Positions 61,683-64,000 of a stretch of 64,000 nt of DNA are shown here, piece by piece. Numbering within the stretch: the stretch's first letter is position 1; every line of letters starts with the position of its first letter. The stretch covers positions 41,511 through 105,510 of the forward strand of contig NZ_LZRD01000027.1 in assembly GCF_001687325.1 (NCBI RefSeq), given 5' to 3'. The notes beneath the pieces were generated by a model that saw nothing but the letters and a program-made list of their open reading frames with translations, was not told where the DNA came from and made no database searches. The DNA comes from Streptomyces sp. PTY087I2 (GTDB lineage Bacteria; Actinomycetota; Actinomycetes; Streptomycetales; Streptomycetaceae). A program made the translations under genes and the position numbers.

Positions 61683-62276
61683 TCACCCGCCCAGCGGCCA
61701 GGCCCGCGCCGCCGTGTAGCGCGGCCGCTCCCCCGGCACCCCGGACACCGGCAGATGACTCCGTACGAGCGTGAGCTCCGCGGCCTCCCAGCGCTGCCCC
61801 TCGAACCCCGCCAGCGCCGCGGCGAAGGGCCGGAGGTCCACCCCGCCCCGGCTCCGGGCCAGCGTGAGGTGCGGGGCGAAGCGGCGGTGCTCCATCGGCA
61901 GCCCGGTCCGCCGGGCGGCTGCATCCGCGCGCTCGGCGAGCAGCCGCAGCGTGTCGAGCCCGCCCGCCGCCCCGGCCCACAGCGCCCGCCCGCCGAAGTG
62001 CCCGGCCCCGTGCAGGCAGAGCGCGAAGGGCGCGGTCCGACGCGCGGCCCGCTCCAGGCGCGCCTCCAGCTCCGGCGTGGCGTCCTCGGGCACCTCCCCG
62101 TAGAACGCCAGCGTGACGTGCCAGCCCTCGGGGCCCGTCCAGCGCAGATCCCGTGCCCCGGGCAGGGTGTGCAGCGGTGCGAGTGCCGTACGGAGTTCGG
62201 CCACGGCCGACGCGGGCGGCAGGACGGCGGCGAAAAGGCGCTGGGAGGCCGGACGGCCGGGATCGCTGCTGCTCAT
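61683..62276 (-). CDS. thpR: RNA 2',3'-cyclic phosphodiesterase (LigT-like)
   Basis: This 197-residue 2H phosphoesterase carries both catalytic motifs: WHVTLAFYGEV and FAPHLTLARSRGG. The opening QRLFAAVLPPASAVAELRTA is typical of ThpR proteins. It hydrolyses RNA 2',3'-cyclic phosphates (historically 2'-5' RNA ligase). Length is normal. It stands alone. Confidence 0.92.
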   Translation of the reverse strand: MSSSDPGRPASQRLFAAVLPPASAVAELRTALAPLHTLPGARDLRWTGPEGWHVTLAFYGEVPEDATPELEARLERAARRTAPFALCLHGAGHFGGRALWAGAAGGLDTLRLLAERADAAARRTGLPMEHRRFAPHLTLARSRGGVDLRPFAAALAGFEGQRWEAAELTLVRSHLPVSGVPGERPRYTAARAWPLGG

Positions 62277-62378
62277 GCGCGCGAGTCTGGCAGGTCCGGG
62301 CGTGTCCGGGGCGCCGGGCCTATCGTTGTACTACGCGGCTGCCCGCACGCCCGTGCGGCAGCGGGGAGGAGCGGCACG

Positions 62379-62812
62379 ATGACCGTCGTAGACACCGACA
62401 GGATCGACATGGCCGACATCAGCGACGAGCGCACTCTGGACGGAAGACGTTCCCCTCGACGATCGAAGGACTGTCCACCGCGCAGAACTCCTCCGTGCGG
62501 GACCGGATCGACGATGCCTTGCTGATCGTCAGCGAACTCGTGACGAACGCCGACCAGCACGCCGCGGATCCGGAAGAGTTCCGCACCCACTGGGACGGAA
62601 CCGATGTGACTCTGGAGGTCGACGACTCCGGGCCCGTTCCGCCCTGCCTCTGCCCTCCTTCGGCACGCGGCGAGAACGGCGGCTTCGGCATGGCTCTGGT
62701 CGACCGGCTCACCCAAGACTGGGGTACGCGGCCCCGCACGGACCGCAAGACCGGCAAGACCGTCTATGCCCGCATCGCCATTCCCTGCGACTACGGGATA
62801 CGCGCCGCATGA
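62379..62812 (+). pseudogene. RsbW-like ATP-binding protein, frameshifted
   Basis: The start frame (ATG 62379) gives about 22 residues (MTVVDTDRIDMADISDERTL). Near 62430-62450 coding moves to another frame, reading KTFPSTIEGLSTAQN, ALLIVSELVTNADQHAADPE, TLEVDDSGPVPPCLCPP and GGFGMALVDRLTQDWGTR. These are the N and G boxes of the small HATPase_c_2 (anti-sigma/RsbW-type) proteins common in streptomycetes. One indel breaks the gene. It may be a recent mutation or a sequence error. The intact protein would bind ATP and perhaps an anti-anti-sigma or other partner. Confidence 0.72.
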
Positions 62813-63092
62813 CACCGCACCGCCATGCACAGCACCTCGCGCCCTGTTCCCATGATGTGCCGGCGCCCCCGACCGAGGGCAAGGCGGGGATTTCAGAGTG
62901 CTGAGGCCCGCCTATCCGGACATGAACCTGGACGAGAGCCAGACTCCGGTATACGGCCGATTGAGCACAGGACCGGATCTTGAGACTGGAGAGGGCTTGT
63001 GCTTGCCTTCCTTCTGCCAAGCCCCGGTCGAGCCAAAGGAACGCGGAATGGTTCGCCGACAGAGCCGGCGAACCATTCACGAATCAGTGAGC
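62813..63092. other. duplicated 3' flank of right-hand copy, no gene
   Basis: From about 62871 this matches the flank of the left copy at 10315-10773 in reverse complement. It contains the gene's terminator hairpin. No coding sequence is evident. Confidence 0.6.
63046..63078 (-). terminator. hairpin terminator after duplicated gene
   Basis: GAATGGTTCGCCG and its exact complement pair around a 7-base loop 15 bases beyond the minus-strand stop. It corresponds to the hairpin at 10347-10389. Confidence 0.7.
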
Positions 63093-64000
63093 TCAGTAGG
63101 GAGCAGGCGGGGCACTGGTATAGAGTTTCATAATGCCTCCGTATTGGCCGTCATGCCCATCGAGGTAGAAGGTGCCGCTATTCCCATACTGGTCATATGC
63201 CACAATTTTCGGGTTGTAGTAATTGTGGATGTCGTTAGGCCCATGAAGGGGGGTGCCACTCTGTAGCGGATTGGGCTGGTTCTGCACCCAGCCATCTCCA
63301 CCAGTACCGGCATTCGCCCAAGTCACGCACAGCGACTGGTTGTCAGCATCCGCAGACCGATCGTAGATCTTTGCCGCGTCCCACCATTTGTTCCCGTTGG
63401 GCATTTTAAGGATTACGGCGCTTGCCCCTCCACCAGGGTTTGCAGAATTCGAATTTGCGGAAAATCCATTTGCCGGATACTTGACGTCGTGTGGCTCCTG
63501 GTACCAAACATAGGCGCCGCACAGCAAACTCCACCACTTCGCGTTAAAATTGTCCTTTCCGCTTTGCCACCCATAGAAACCGTCGTATTGGTTATCAGTC
63601 ACAACGTTGGAGACTTCGAAGTGGCAGAAGACGCGCCCTTCGGAATTCTCCTTCGCAGTCAGATACCAGTTACTTCCGCCCTCGAAATTTACATATTGAG
63701 TGTCGTCCTGGCGAAGCGATACTAGGTCCTCCCTGACCCAGTCAATATTGTCGAGATCGTAATTCACTGCCTGCTTCGGCACGAGGGAAACCTTGGACTG
63801 GAGGGACTGCCCCGAATTCTGCGAAGTGACGGTAACCTCCCCGCTATCGGATTTCACCTTGACTGCAATTGATTTGCCACTCACGCCCGGGCTGCAGTAT
63901 ACGTAGTATTTTAGCTGCTGCGCTCCCCCTTCTGCGGCATGAGAAACTACAGGCTGCCTTCGGTTAGAAATTCCTGCGAGGTTCGGGACATTATTGAAAT
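63093..64000 (-). CDS. unknown Asn/Tyr/Trp-rich protein, duplicated; 5' end outside window
   Basis: The frame is open from its stop at 63093 to the window edge (about 302 residues), so the true start lies beyond. Visible stretches are LKYYVYCSPGVSGKSIAVKV, YVNFEGGSNWYLTAKENSEG, SNVVTDNQYDGFYGWQSGKD, ASAVILKMPNGNKWWDAAKI and a C-terminal YTSAPPAPY. The composition, rich in Asn, Tyr, Trp and Gly with few charged clusters, suggests a secreted, beta-rich protein. I do not recognise a family. GC content is clearly lower than in neighbouring core genes, pointing to acquisition. The left copy at 9186-10314 is frameshifted, so this may be the functional one. Confidence 0.8.
   Translation of the reverse strand, partial: FNNVPNLAGISNRRQPVVSHAAEGGAQQLKYYVYCSPGVSGKSIAVKVKSDSGEVTVTSQNSGQSLQSKVSLVPKQAVNYDLDNIDWVREDLVSLRQDDTQYVNFEGGSNWYLTAKENSEGRVFCHFEVSNVVTDNQYDGFYGWQSGKDNFNAKWWSLLCGAYVWYQEPHDVKYPANGFSANSNSANPGGGASAVILKMPNGNKWWDAAKIYDRSADADNQSLCVTWANAGTGGDGWVQNQPNPLQSGTPLHGPNDIHNYYNPKIVAYDQYGNSGTFYLDGHDGQYGGIMKLYTSAPPAPY

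Larger units (their letters stand above)
62871..64000. repeat. right copy of the long inverted duplication
   Basis: This is homologous in reverse complement to 9405-10773, both across the coding region and through the 3' flank with its two hairpins. It runs to the end of the window, so its full length is not visible. Unlike the left copy, the reading frame here is intact. Confidence 0.8.

Noticed and set aside
1..64000. tRNA, rRNA or riboswitch genes
   Set aside because: No cloverleaf, rRNA core sequence or known riboswitch motif was noticed by eye. A covariance-model search would be decisive.

Overview
The window is chromosomal DNA of a streptomycete. Most genes are very GC-rich, GTG and TTG starts are common, genes often overlap by ATGA, and several typical Streptomyces families occur: XRE/DUF5753 regulators with DUF397, DUF574-type methyltransferases, a melC1-melC2 tyrosinase operon, DUF6585, DUF1023 hydrolases with WXG-like partners, and LanC-containing lanthipeptide synthetases. 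I cannot name the species.

Layout. 0.3-7.4 kb: a hypothetical gene, then an envelope module (acyltransferase-3, SGNH lipoprotein, CE4 polysaccharide deacetylase) divergent from a response regulator, histidine kinase and GerMN-like lipoprotein operon. 7.4-17.2 kb: a lower-GC, scarred accessory stretch. It holds a transposase remnant, a beta-propeller pseudogene, a frameshifted copy of a gene that recurs inverted at the right end of the window, an inverted decayed copy of the GerMN lipoprotein, and an apparently intact group of sigma factor, zinc deaminase, aldo/keto-reductase-like protein and PAS-HTH regulator. 17.3-20.3 kb: a GH3 glycosidase with a divergent TetR regulator. 20.4-33.1 kb: a class IV lanthipeptide locus. 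A sensor kinase, response regulator and CPBP membrane protease are divergent from lanL, a prolyl-oligopeptidase-family peptidase, a 43-residue precursor gene and two ABC exporters. 33.2-37.7 kb: a methyltransferase, a secreted protein, an XRE/DUF397 pair and melC1-melC2. 38.15-39.63 kb: an IS5-like element with inverted ends and a TAA duplication, whose gutted transposase is followed by an inositol-monophosphatase-family gene. 39.6-46.9 kb: a WXG-like / alpha-beta hydrolase / lipoprotein operon, DUF6585, and two tandem receptor Ser/Thr kinases, the first frameshifted. 47-62.8 kb: ordinary chromosomal genes (permease, second XRE/methyltransferase pair, PucR-type regulator, LysR/SDR/NTF2 group, a kinase with a solute-binding sensor, cupin, VOC, prolyl aminopeptidase, AKR, RNA 2',3'-cyclic phosphodiesterase). 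62.9-64 kb: the inverted partner of the left duplication.

How the genes work together. In the lanthipeptide locus lanL, peptidase and precursor overlap by ATGA and should be co-translated. LanL would dehydrate Ser/Thr and close rings with the three core cysteines, the peptidase is the candidate leader protease, and the ABC pair would export. The divergent two-component system and CPBP protease are plausible control and immunity functions. The sigma/deaminase/AKR-like/PAS group is the least explained apparently intact unit here. The inverted duplication at 9.4-10.8 and 62.9-64 kb brackets about 52 kb and could support inversion by homologous recombination.
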